From NCBI RefSeq assembly GCF_900324485.2, contig NC_046640.1, positions 8,711,857 through 8,775,856 of the forward strand: 64,000 bases of DNA. Direction: 5' to 3'. The notes beneath the pieces were generated by a model. It did not search any database. It saw only the letters and a program-made list of their open reading frames with translations, and was not told where the DNA came from. The position numbers were made by a program, and so were the translations under genes. This DNA comes from Mastacembelus armatus. Its lineage: Eukaryota > Chordata > Actinopteri > Synbranchiformes > Mastacembelidae. How positions within the stretch are numbered: position 1 is the stretch's first letter; every line of letters starts with the position of its first letter. Shown in pieces: positions 1 through 17,699 of the stretch.

Positions 1-390
1 TTTTCTTTAGGCAGATAATTTGGTTGTTACAGAATTTCCTGTTATGACAAGAAAAAACATATGCTGTGGTAAAAGCTTGTTGAGTAAAGTTACCAGTGAC
101 TGTCAGCTAATACCACCAGCAATGTATCATATTTTGGTAATCAGATAAAAGAAGTTTATAGGATTTATCAAACGCAACGGTATGACCTGTGTGCTTCTGC
201 TTGTATGAATATGTTACAATACTGGCTACCTCAATTTTAATTTTACTCTGTTTTTTGCTACATTAATGTTGACAGCAATACTGTTTGTAGTTTTTCGTAT
301 TCAATTCAGTTATACTTTTTCACTTAATAAGGGCAAATTCCAGCAGGTGTGGCGTGTCTGCACAAAATTAACTATTGATAATTTTTCAAG

Positions 391-3300
391 GCAATGATGT
401 TCCATGCAATGAAACAGTAGGCTGTCCAGATGGCACCACATGTTGTAAAACCAAAGATGGCCAATGGGCCTGCTGTCCTCTACCAGAGGTAAACATTCTG
501 TCTGTCAATTTCCTTTAACCACTCTTTAAATATTGAAAACTTTTAATGTGAAAGGTGTTTTCAATGACTGATTTCCTATCTGTCTGACCATGCGATTCCC
601 AGGCTGTTTGTTGTGAAGACTTCATACACTGCTGTCCAAAGGGTAAAACATGTAACTTGACTGCCCAGACCTGTGAAGACGGCACAAGCTCTGTGCCCTG
701 GCTGGAGAAGGTACCCACAATTCCCAGGCTGGGTGTTCGGGCAGGGGATGTTCAATGTGACTCCACTGCCAGTTGTCCAGATGGCACCACATGTTGTAAA
801 ACCAAAGACGGCCAATGGGCCTGCTGTCCCCTACCAGAGGTAAACATTCTGTCTGTCAAATTCCTTTAACCACTCTTTAAATATTGAAAACTTTTAATGT
901 GAAAGGTGTTTTCAATGACTGATTTCCTATCTGTCTGATCATGCGATTCCCAGGCTGTTTGTTGTGAAGACTTCATACACTGCTGTCCAAAGGGTAAAAA
1001 ATGTAACTTGACTGCCCAGACCTGTGAGGACGGCACAAGCTCTGTGCCCTGGCTGGAGAAGGTACCCACAATTCCCAGGCTGGGTGTTCGGGCAGGGGAT
1101 GTTCAATGTGACTCCACTGCCAGTTGTCCAGATGGCACCACATGTTGTAAAACCAAAGACGGCCAATGGGCCTGCTGTCCTCTACCAGAGGTAAACATTC
1201 TGTCTGTCAAATTCCTTTAACCACTCTTTAAATATTGAAAACTTTTAATGTGAAAGGTGTTTTCCATGACTGATTTCCTATCTGTCTGATCATGCGATTC
1301 CCAGGCTGTTTGTTGTGAAGACTTCATACACTGCTGTCCAAAGGGTAAAAAATGTAACTTGACTGCCCAGACCTGTGAAGACAGCACAAGCTCTGTGCCC
1401 TGGTTGGAGAAGGTACCCACAATTCCCAGGCAGGGTGTTCGGGCAGGGGATGTTCAATGTGACTCCACTGCCAGTTGTCCAGATGGCACCACATGTTGTA
1501 AAACCAAAGACGGCCAATGGGCCTGCTGTCCTCTACCAGAGGTAAACATTCTGTCTGTCAAATTCCTTTAACCACTCTTTAAATATTGAAAACTTTTAAT
1601 GTGAAAGGTGTTTTCCATGACTGATTTCCTATCTGTCTGATCATGCGATTCCCAGGCTGTTTGTTGTGAAGACTTCATACACTGCTGTCCAAAGGGTAAA
1701 AAATGTAACTTGACTGCCCAGACCTGTGAAGACAGCACAAGCTCTGTGCCCTGGCTGGAGAAGGTACCCACAATTCCCAGGCTGGGTGTTCGGGCAGGGG
1801 ATGTTCAATGTGACTCCACTGCCAGTTGTCCAGATGGCACCACATGTTGTAAAACCAAAGACGGCCAATGGGCCTGCTGTCCTCTACCAGAGGTAAACAT
1901 TCTGTCTGTCAAATTCCTTTAACCACTCTTTAAATATTGAAAACTTTTAATGTGAAAGGTGTTTTCCATGACTGATTTCCTATCTGTCTGATCATGCGAT
2001 TCCCAGGCTGTTTGTTGTGAAGACTTCATACACTGCTGTCCAAAGGGTAAAAAATGTAACTTGACTGCCCAGACCTGTGAAGACAGCACAAGCTCTGTGC
2101 CCTGGCTGGAGAAGGTACCCACAATTCCCAGGCTGGGTGTTCGGGCAGGGGATGTTCAATGTGACTCCACTGCCAGTTGTCCAGATGGCACCACATGTTG
2201 TAAAACCAAAGACGGCCAATGGGCCTGCTGTCCCCTACCAGAGGTAAACATTCTGTCTGTCAAATTCCTTTAACCACTCTTTAAATATTGAAAACTTTTA
2301 ATGTGAAAGGTGTTTTCAATGACTGATTTCCTATCTGTCTGATCATGCGATTCCCAGGCTGTTTGTTGTGAAGACTTCATACACTGCTGTCCAAAGGGTA
2401 AAAAATGTAACTTGACTGCCCAGACCTGTGAGGACGGCACAAGCTCTGTGCCCTGGCTAGAGAAGGTACCCACAATTCCCAGGCAGGGTGTTCGGGCAGG
2501 GGATGTTCAATGTGACTCCACTGCCAGTTGTCCAGATGGCACCACATGTTGTAAAACCAAAGACGGCCAATGGGCCTGCTGTCCTCTACCAGAGGTAAAC
2601 ATTCTGTCTGTCAAATTCCTTTAACCACTCTTTAAATATTGAAAACTTTTAATGTGAAAGGTGTTTTCAATGACTGATTTCCTATCTGTCTGATCATGCG
2701 ATTCCCAGGCTGTTTGTTGTGAAGACTTCATACACTGCTGTCCAAAGGGTAAAAAATGTAACTTGACTGCCCAGACCTGTGAAGACGGCACAAGTTCTGT
2801 GCCCTGGCTGGAGAAGGTACCCACAATTCCCAGGCAGGGTGTTCGGGCAGGGGATGTTCAATGTGACTCCACTGCCAGTTGTCCAGATGGCACCACATGT
2901 TGTAAAACCAAAGACGGCCAATGGGCCTGCTGTCCTCTACCAGAGGTAAACATTCTGTCTGTCAAATTCCTTTAACCACTCTTTAAATATTGAAAACTTT
3001 TAATGTGAAAGGTGTTTTCAATGACTGATTTCCTATCTGTCTGATCATGCGATTCCCAGGCTGTTTGTTGTGAAGACTTCATACACTGCTGTCCAAAGGG
3101 CAAAAAATGTAACTTGACTGCCCAGACCTGTGAGGACGGCACAAGCTCTGTGCCCTGGTTGGAGAAGGTACCCACAATTCCCAGGCAGGGTGTTCGGGCA
3201 GGGGATGTTCAATGTGACTCCACTGCCAGTTGTCCAGATGGCACCACATGTTGTAAAACCAAAGACGGCCAATGGGCCTGCTGTCCTCTACCAGAGGTAA

Positions 3301-6300
3301 ACATTCTGTCTGTCAATTTCCTTTAACCACTCTTTAAATATTGAAAACTTTTAATGTGAAAGGTGTTTTCCATGACTGATTTCCTATCTGTCTGATCATG
3401 CGATTCCCAGGCTGTTTGTTGTGAAGACTTCATACACTGCTGTCCAAAGGGTAAAAAATGTAACTTGACTGCCCAGACCTGTGAAGACGGCACAAGCTCT
3501 GAGCCCTGGCTGGAGAAGGTACCCACAATTCCCAGGCAGGGTGTTCGGGCAGGGGATGTTCAATGTGACTCCACTGCCAGTTGTCCAGATGGCACTACAT
3601 GTTGTAAAACCAAAGACGGCCAATGGGCCTGCTGTCCTCTACCAGAGGTAAACATTCTGTCTGTCAAATTCCTTTAACCACTCTTTAAATATTGAAAACT
3701 TTTAATGTGAAAGGTGTTTTCAATGACTGATTTCCTATCTGTCTGATCATGCAATTCCCAGGCTGTTTGTTGTGAAGACTTCATACACTGCTGTCCAAAG
3801 GGTAAAAAATGTAACTTGACTGCCCAGACCTGTGAAGACGGCACAAGCTCTGAGCCCTGGCTGGAGAAGGTACCCACAATTCCCAGGCTGGGTGTTCGGG
3901 CAGGGGATGTTCAATGTGACTCCACTGCCAGTTGTCCAGATGGCACTACATGTTGTAAAACCAAAGACGGCCAATGGGCCTGCTGTCCTCTACCAGAGGT
4001 AAACATTCTGTCTGTCAATTTCCTTTAACCACTCTTTAAATATTGAAAACTTTTAATGTGAAAGGTGTTTTCAATGACTCATTCATATGAAAAATGATTA
4101 GAATTATTTTGTAAACTTACTGTAAATTTGAAGCTACAACTTCTATATTCTTATGATTGGGACTGAAAGAATTTCTTTTTATGAAAGGCGGTCTGTTGTG
4201 ATGACCATGAACACTGCTGCCCTTCTGGCACCATCTGTGATCTGTCCAGCCTCAAGTGTATGAACTCCTCAGGCACAACACCCATGAAATTGAAGGTACC
4301 AGCATTTGCCACAGCAGCACCCACGACGGTGGCCACTACAACTGAAGGTCAAGTCACAAGCATAATGCAAACAGTGGAGGGGGAGCCTGACGAGAAGGAG
4401 AATAAAGAAGTGGAGGGGAGGATTCAATGCGACGACCACACCAGCTGCCCTCAGCACACCACCTGCTGCTACATGTCCTCGGCTCAGAAGTGGGGCTGTT
4501 GCCCCCTTCCACATGTGAGCACCTTCAAATTTTCATCGACCTCTGGTTACTTTTATTCTGAAATTTCTGATTGAAATGTATGACTGTAAGGTGTAGGTTT
4601 GGTTTTCCTGACAACAGTCCAATATATTTTAGAACAGAACATATCATAGACCATCAACCTTTGTAATGAGTTGTACATGTGACAACACATCATGAGATAT
4701 GTGACATCAGTTAAGTACCTTTAGGAAAGTATCTAATATGTTGGACACTGAAAAGCATTTTTATGGTAGCATCATTAAGGAATGCAGTCTGGCAACCATT
4801 GTTGATGTAAATGCTGGAAAGGTTTAACTCATTCGTCACTTAAGGAAACTTGTTGTCCCCCAAAAAAGAATTATTACCCATTATGGTCTCGAATCCATGA
4901 ACGTAAATTTGCTACACTGAGTTTGTAGCAAAGTATTGTGACTTTTAAATAATTAAGTAATTGTAAGAGGGTTTTGAAATCATGTCTGTTTTGTTTAAGC
5001 ATGAAGATGAATCAGAATTTTATTTGCTACGTGAATTTCTACTGCAGCTTCTTTGTAAAGACTCAACTCACCTGACATGATAGTCAAATGACACAAACAA
5101 GATTTTAGACAGTGTCTGTCCAAAACGTATCGTTTCCTTGAGAATATTTTTACAGCCCACATGTTTTTCATTATTCTAGGTTTATCCTGTTCACTAACGA
5201 TGAATGAGGAACTGAAAAATATGTTTGATGATATGAAACTAGCACTTCACTTTCACTTCTTCCCAGGCGGTGTGCTGCGCTGATGGCAACCACTGCTGTC
5301 CCACCTCCTACAAGTGTGATGAGCTCAGGACCTCGTGTGTCAAAGAAGAAGTGGTGATCCCATGGTACACTAAGCTCCCAGCCACCACCAGCGTCCAGCC
5401 TCAACCCAGCTCTGTGCAGTGTGACGGTCTGAATCAGTGTCCTGAACACACCAGCTGCTGCAGGCTCTTCACGGGAGAGTGGGGCTGCTGTCCACTACAA
5501 AATGTGAGCATTGTGTGTGCGTGTGTGTGTGAGAGAGAGCAGCTGCTATGATATGAAAATATAAAATGCACTATCAGTAGTCATCATAATCGTCAAATTT
5601 GCTTAGTAAAATATGGAACATCATTTACACCTTCTGCATGCTGTGTCTGCAGGCTGTCTGCTGTCCTGATAAGGAGCACTGCTGCCCCCAAGGCTACACC
5701 TGTAATGTTGCCTCCCAGTCTTGTCAGAAGCTCATCATCCTGCCGCTGGAAACTGTCCCACTCACGCCGGTCTACCTGCCTGAGCATCAACGCCAGCCCA
5801 GTCCTTTAAAGGATATCCCATGTGACGAACACACCAGCTGCGAAGATGGAACAACCTGCTGCAGGATGTCCGCCACTACATGGGGCTGCTGTCCACTTCC
5901 TAATGTATGATTTATGGTAGTATCTTCAACCTTTAAAAGAAGAATTTAGCACTTTGAGAAGTACTTCTTTTTGCCAAGAATTGTATAAAAAAGCACAAGA
6001 AAGCAAATTTGGTCATGTGATAGATCTTTAACGAATCGTTTGCATCACAAAGCTCTAATAGAAAGTAGAAATATTGACTTTTTGCTTTGTATGTTACTTT
6101 GCATCCAAAAGCATAGTAGGTTAAATACGCTTCACCTACTGCAGCATTAAATCTCTACTTGCATAGACTTACACATTGAGGTACTGAAACAAAAGTAATG
6201 TGGTATTACTTTTGTCATTATTGCCCAATTTGCATATTGGTCAGAGTTGCAGCAGGAAGAGGAGACAGAAAATAGATGCCATATATTTGTCTCTATTTTG

Positions 6301-6760
6301 ACAGCAGCAGTGAAGCCACATTTACTTATGTACAGATTTTAGGTATTTCTACTCAGCAGCATTTCCTTTTTTGCTGCAATATACTAATAAACCATTTTGA
6401 TTTAGAGGAAAACATGTTATACTATTTACACGACTACATTTATTTTACTCTTTAAAGGTATTGAATATAAAACATTGGTTTATAACGATGTGGCACATTG
6501 CTCTAAATCAGACCAACCAACACTACACAGCTTTGAAATGCAGCTTACATGATAATGCAAAAATAATAATAATCCACCATTGAAACATATACAATAATAT
6601 AATACTGTTTTCTCCAAAGGCGGTGTGCTGCAGCGATATGAAATACTGCTGTCCCTCTGGCTACAGCTGTACCGAGGGTGGAACGTGCATCAAGGACACC
6701 AGACTGCACTGGTACAACTGGCAAATGTTCTCCAACAAAAAGGAAGCTCTACTTCTATGA
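391..6760 (+). CDS. grn: Progranulin (3' part of gene, 14 granulin domains in window)
   Basis: Secreted and lysosomal glycoprotein precursor that is cleaved into granulin peptides. The family acts in growth, inflammation and lysosome function. Coding exons seen: 391-488, ten 237-bp exons starting at 603, 954, 1305, 1656, 2007, 2358, 2709, 3060, 3411 and 3762, then 4188-4514, 5267-5503, 5653-5904 and 6620-6760 (stop TGA). All introns after the first exon are phase 0. Each middle exon encodes the C-terminal half of one granulin (AVCCEDFIHCC...), a linker, and the N-terminal half of the next (VQCDSTASCPDGTTCC...WACCPLPE). Joined halves give the family's 12-cysteine pattern with four CC pairs. 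About 1,140 residues are encoded here against 593 in human progranulin. The exon at 391 starts in mid-codon, so the signal-peptide exon(s) lie left of the window. The tail after the last domain ends EALLL. It could be teleost grna or grnb; the sequence alone does not decide. Family call is very secure. Confidence 0.95.
423..4079 (+). repeat. Tandem array of 351-bp granulin exon-intron units
   Basis: Ten full units repeat at exactly 351 bp (237-bp exon plus 114-bp intron), with exon starts from 603 to 3762. A partial leading unit (second half of the 391 exon plus its intron) and a trailing intron copy extend the homology from about 423 to 4079. There it stops abruptly within the intron after the tenth copy. 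Units differ by only a few substitutions, and introns are as similar as exons, so the amplification looks recent or homogenised. Every unit is in phase 0, so gain or loss of units keeps the reading frame. Confidence 0.97.
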
Positions 6761-7422
6761 AAACATCATCACTGCACTGCCATTAAGTACTGCTGTACTA
6801 CTGTTGCACTAGTTGGGGATAATGTAAAGGGATTTCATAATAATTTTAAATGCTTTGTTCTTACAGTAGAGGATGTTGGTAAGTAATTAAAAGGAGACTG
6901 TGGAACTGAATTGCACTTTGGAGGTTACAAAGATCTGTGATCTTTGGATTTAAGTTTCTATCTACATGTATCTAATTCATATCTAACATATAATGTTCAG
7001 TTTATGAAGCCCCATGAAGTTAAACACTCCATAGTCAATATGATTTTATTCACTGCCATGTTGCACTCCTGTCCACTCCATGTTGCACTCCCTCTGTCAA
7101 TAATCACAATTGTAATAATCTCTATCTGGGGAATAATGTAGGCAAACTGTTGTGTAATCCCACCTCACCATGAAGGTTTAAGTTTAAGTTTGTGTTTTCT
7201 GTTCAGTCTGACATTTTCATACATTCATAAATGTGCAGCGCTTTGTCTGAGTAGTTTGGTTTGAATTGAGAATTTCATGTGCCATCTTCCTGGAATGATA
7301 ATTTGAAATCGGCAGGGTTTTAATTTTTTCACCTTTTGTTAATTTGGGATTGAACACATGACCATGGGTTATGCATGGGGCTGGGTTAAGAAATCAGACA
7401 GCTACCTTTCCTCTATAAAACC

Positions 7423-7428
7423 AATAAA
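7423..7428 (+). terminator. Candidate polyadenylation signal of grn
   Basis: AATAAA about 660 bp after the progranulin stop codon and on the coding strand. A second candidate lies near 7651. Use of either is inferred from sequence only. Confidence 0.4.
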
Positions 7429-7746
7429 CAAGTGATGACATTACAACTTGTCAGATCATTCTTGATCTAAGATATCAACTGTCTTTATTACATACAATTT
7501 AGAAATAATTTGTTTCTTCCCATAAAATCACATTAATTCTAACAATATTTTACTTCAACAATTCCTTACTGCTGAAATAACAAGTAATGATTTGCTAAAA
7601 TGCACTGCATTATTTGTTTGAATATTCTTTACAGGTTCCTTGTGGACGTATAATAAATGCTGAGCTCTAACATGGGAGAAAAGGAGGCATTTAAGGACAG
7701 TTAAGGACATTTTGAGGAATGCCTCTAATTTGATGTCAATACCATA

Positions 7747-7801
7747 TAGATAGATAGATAGAGTGACAGATAGATACTTTATTCATCCCGATGGGGGAAA
7801 T
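7747..7801. repeat. (GATA)n run next to an interspersed-repeat 3' end
   Basis: Four or more ATAG/GATA units followed by a TTTATTCATCCC-type motif and GGGGGAAATT. This pairing of GATA microsatellite and motif is frequent at teleost retroelement 3' ends. The family is not identified. Confidence 0.4.
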
Positions 7802-8689
7802 TATATGGCTTCACCATGTGGAGGTGAGCATCAATAATTATATAAACAAATAATTATATTATTACTGTTTACTCTTACATACACTAAATGTCTTACTCTT
7901 ATTTTGGTCAGAAGAGACAGTTTTTTTAATCTTTCAAAACACCGACAGAAGTAACACGATTACTCAACATACTGTTGCAGCAGCTGAGCATAAGCAGTAT
8001 TTGTGTTTTACAATTACAGTGTGAGTGGAGACGTGTTCCTTGCAGCTGCATTGTTTCATCTTTGTACTTTAAATCCACACTACAGTTCTAGACAGTATGA
8101 GGAAGGAGCTGATATCTGCACACTGGAATAATATAACAATATACTGTTACTGTCCAGCAGCATAAGTGTAATGGCAGAACATGTAAAAAAAACCAAAAAA
8201 AAAACCTGAACAACAGTACAATAAATGTTTGATATGTCCCCAACGCCTATAAACAAAGTCAACACAACATTAAAAAATTATCTCAGTATAATGTAGCCCT
8301 CTGCAGTGTTACAAAAAAACATGCTCAATAAAAAATACACCCATCAGGCGCCTGGTACATTTTTAATCAAACAGAGCTGCCTATAGCGCCCCCTAGGGGT
8401 CATGGGGGTAGAATAGCAGACTAAGGTGATATGTTAATGTGAAAAATATTTCTGTCAAGTGATGGGGGGGAATAGGTAACTTGACAGAAAAAATAGGTGG
8501 CCCAGGGGATTTAAAGCATGAGAATAACGTCTGGCAGCAGCCACACTATGACGTAAGTAGTGCCTACATAAGAAACATGCTGAATTTAAAAATATATATA
8601 TATTATAAAGATTAACAATAAAATCATTTCTACTTTACTTAAATGAAAACGCTGACAACCGCTTTTATTTTGAAGACAGTCGTGCTGCT

Positions 8690-8790
8690 CTTCCGGTGTC
8701 GTCTCCGCTAAACTTCACGTGTGTCCGTCTCAGTTTGACGTAGGAATTATCCTTCCCAAGATGGCGATGCACCTGTTTCTCCGGGGGTAA
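8690..8790 (+). promoter_or_regulatory. rundc1 core promoter motifs and possible uORF
   Basis: CTTCCGGT at 8690-8697 is the reverse complement of ACCGGAAG, an ETS-family site. CCAAGATGGCG at 8756-8767 matches the YY1 core that often sits at or just downstream of the start site in TATA-less housekeeping promoters. The ATG inside that YY1 core opens a nine-codon ORF, 8761-8790, ending TAA about 105 bp before the rundc1 start. If transcription begins at or before the motif, this would be an upstream ORF. Confidence 0.5.
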
Positions 8791-8894
8791 TCACTGTTGG
8801 CGTCTGCGCTAAAACAGAAACTCAGTCGTCTGGAGCGGGGTGTTAATAAACTGGCGCAGCGTCTCAACAGCTGGAGTCACCTCCGTCGTCCAAT

Positions 8895-12347
<3,453 letters not shown>

Positions 12348-13915
12348 GGAGGCACACATTTCATGATTTTATCAGTTAATCTACAGTGGTCTTACCTGGT
12401 ATTCAGGACCAAAAGCATGACTGTGTTATATGTAACCGTTTAAAGGTTATTTAGCAGCCACCCTTCTAAAGTAAAGTGCAAGTATGTGATATTAGTACAT
12501 GCATGGATGATTATCTCGTGTGAGCTTCAGCGATAAGTAATCATAATGTTGAATATGTCAAAAAGACAATGCCACCTGTACTGTAAACATGCCTTAGAGT
12601 GGGGATTGAGATTACCTCATCTTTAGTAAAGCTTTTCTGACCTTTGCGACCTGTGCTCCTTATACAGTGTCATCCCCCTGTGTACATGACAGTGTCCTGA
12701 CCTATGCAGCAAACAGTAGTAATCAGTACTGTAACGTGGTTGTCAGCTAAACAATCCAGGAAAAAAATGAATGAGCAGAAACACTTTTCAATACTGTGGC
12801 TTCTACACAGTAACCAAGAGCTTGTGGTGTATCGGTCCTTGTATTAGTGCTTGTACTGCTCCATTCCTCTGTTACGGAATGACTGACTTAGGCTTTGATT
12901 CACATGTAGCAAACTGGTTGATCATAAAGCTAAACAAAAGCACTCAGGTCAACTTGAAATGAAAAAAAAAAAATCTGTTTCTGTGGACTGAAGTAAAGTG
13001 TTAAGTAACATTGCCTACAAATACGAAGCTATCGACTTACTTACAAGGCTCTCCACTCCATTTTAAACCTCTGAAGCTGTTATCAGTTGCTGCGCGTCGT
13101 GTCTCAGACATTTCAACCCTGTATGAACTGCTGCTTCTCTCCTGTTCCAGGTGGAGTTACATTTTAAAATCAGCTGACAGCAAAGAGAATTGATTTCTTA
13201 ACATGATGGCCTGCATCCTGTATTGAACACGATTGTAGGTTATAAAAAGTTTAGTTTTATGTCCCATGTTTTTTTTTTTATATTCCTGAGACAGCTGAGT
13301 TGCGTGTTTTGTATCCTTAAATGCTGAATGTACAAACCATAGATGCTATTAAACCGAGGTTAGTTTTTATTAGCTGTTTTTGTTTTCTCTTGCTGTTTAT
13401 GGGATTGAACCTTTAGTGTTCCCTCATTTATTTACTAAACCTCTATGAGTAGGCCTGTTGATAAAATATCACTACATTTGCATTTCATGAGATGAAAATC
13501 TGATGTTAGTGCACTTTGTGTCATGAGTGCAGCTGGAGGTTTATTTTATCTTGTTTATTTTATGTTAATGGTAATTGTTTGTTTGGGTTATGCTTAGTAC
13601 TTACAGTGTAATACTGGATTTTGCTTACTTTGCCATTTTGTTGTATTTTGTTTGACAGTCCTGTTATTATTTGTGTAAAGAGGCTTTATTTATTTATTGG
13701 TTGGCATGTTTAAGCTCACTAGTAAAGTACGTAGGACATATCAGAGCACTACAGTAGCTGCTGTAGTCAGATACACTGAATCAGTTAAATTGTGAAGTTT
13801 ATGTTAATCACTTTAATCGGAAATAATATATTAAGAAATAAGAATTGTTTATTTTTTTTAATCATGTTTAATGCATACCTACACCTGTAAACAAATAAAA
13901 CTTAAATGAACTGTT
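12348..13915 (+). other. rundc1 3' UTR (probable)
   Basis: AT-rich sequence with no exon-like coding after the rundc1 stop. AATAAA occurs at 13894-13899, about 1.55 kb after the stop, and would end the transcript near 13915. No repeat or RNA gene is recognised. Confidence 0.45.
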
Positions 13916-14757
13916 GTTCTGAGTCTTAATTATTTCCAATATATATTAGGATTTCTAAGTGCATCTCAGTTTTTTTTATGAGCAAGCCTTCTCCCAGTTG
14001 AATAACAATTATTCAATATTTATTATCTAATTAGTAAATTTAATAGACCCAATGTAATTTACATAGTGAATAATACATTGAAAAAGTGGAAGAGATTAAA
14101 ACGAAAAATGACGATGTATTTATCAAATTAAAAATACTATAACACTTGTGTTTTTATGTTCTGTTAATACAATAAGCACAAATAATTTTGATACTATCAC
14201 TTTAATTTCTGAAATCTTTACTTCTGTCATGACATATCAGTCTCATCTACATTTTTCTTGTGGAGTAAATTGTTTGTGTATATTTTCCTGATTTAATGTA
14301 ATCCAACCCTGTACTACTGTAAGTTTTACTTCTCTCTTCATTTAAAACCCGTTGATGCACCTTCAAAAAAGTTGACGGTGACGTTAATGTCCCTTCGATA
14401 CAAACATGTGCTTGGGTGCATTAGAGGATTAAAGTGCTACAGTCACTGTGTTAGAGTAATCAGATACAATACAGATACATGCTCGTCTCTGTTCTCATGT
14501 TGCACATTTGCAAATGTTGCACATTCCTCCGCTAAAACATTCATAACTGCGCTATAGCTGTTCCTGCGTTGTTTTTTTTAATTTTTAGTTTTGAATAAAT
14601 ACTTAAATTACTTGAACAGCTCTGCACCCAGTCAATATGTCTTGTGTAAAATAGTAAAATAATAATAAAAAATATATCGTGACTTTTAGCAAACAGAACA
14701 TAATACCCGGACGTGACGTATGATTATCAGGGTGTCAAAGTTCATCAAACCCTTGTG
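13916..14757. other. rundc1-rpl27 intergenic stretch
   Basis: AT-rich, with no exon, repeat or RNA gene recognised. Its right end borders the probable rpl27 promoter. Confidence 0.5.
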
Positions 14758-14797
14758 GACTTCCTTTCCTGTTAGCGGTGGCCGTAGAGCAGCATCA
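14758..14797 (+). promoter_or_regulatory. Candidate rpl27 non-coding first exon with TOP-like start
   Basis: A pyrimidine-rich stretch (TTCCTTTCCT) precedes a short GC-rich segment ending AGCATCA, followed by a GTGAGT donor at 14798. The coding exon of rpl27 begins after an AG acceptor at 15301, so a non-coding first exon must lie upstream. A 5' terminal oligopyrimidine start is the rule for ribosomal protein mRNAs. The exact start site is inferred. Confidence 0.45.
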
Positions 14798-15174
14798 GTG
14801 AGTCAACTTTCCCTTCAAATAATCTTCAACCATCGCACAAAATCTGGGTTAATTGTTAGTTTTTATCACACCGCACCTGTGTCACATATGTGCTTTGACA
14901 ACACCCGCCTGTTATTTCCGTAAATTGCTTTCGGATAAAGAAAGAAAAAGGAATTATTTCAGCGCTTCGTCTCCGTAGCGCTTATTTCAACATGGCAGCT
15001 CTGCCCCGTCTGTTAAAGGGGCCTGTTTTTATATGTTCAGTTTGTGTCGTGTGCTGTTTTATCCCATTTTGAAGTGTAACATCATAGGCAGCCTCCTCCC
15101 TGTTGTGTGAGAGCTGGAAAGAAATAACTGGCTGTGGAGAGGAGGCTTATATCAGGAGGCTAATGCTAACTTAG

Positions 15175-17662
<2,488 letters not shown>

Positions 17663-17679
17663 ATTCACTTGGTTTCACA

Positions 17680-17685
17680 AATAAA
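17680..17685 (+). terminator. rpl27 polyadenylation signal
   Basis: AATAAA starting 18 bp after the rpl27 stop codon, consistent with the very short 3' UTRs of ribosomal protein genes. Confidence 0.75.
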
Positions 17686-17699
17686 CATTTAAAAATGAA

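Larger units (their letters stand above)
6761..8689. other. grn 3' UTR and grn-rundc1 intergenic region
   Basis: No coding exon is visible. The grn 3' UTR follows the stop; candidate AATAAA signals lie at 7423-7428 and near 7651. A short (GATA)n run at about 7747-7775 is followed by TACTTTATTCATCCCGATGG, which resembles the 3' end of a common teleost interspersed repeat. The rest is AT-rich and unassigned. Confidence 0.6.

Noticed and set aside
515-3974. Repeated minus-strand ORFs of 67 and 75 codons across the granulin array
   Set aside because: They are antisense shadows of the granulin exons, recurring every 351 bp. The plus-strand frame has the 12-cysteine granulin pattern and correct splice sites.
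423-4079. Regular direct repeats suggesting a CRISPR array or satellite
   Set aside because: The period is 351 bp and the whole unit is conserved, with a coding exon and intron in each. There are no short repeats with unique spacers, and the setting is a vertebrate gene.
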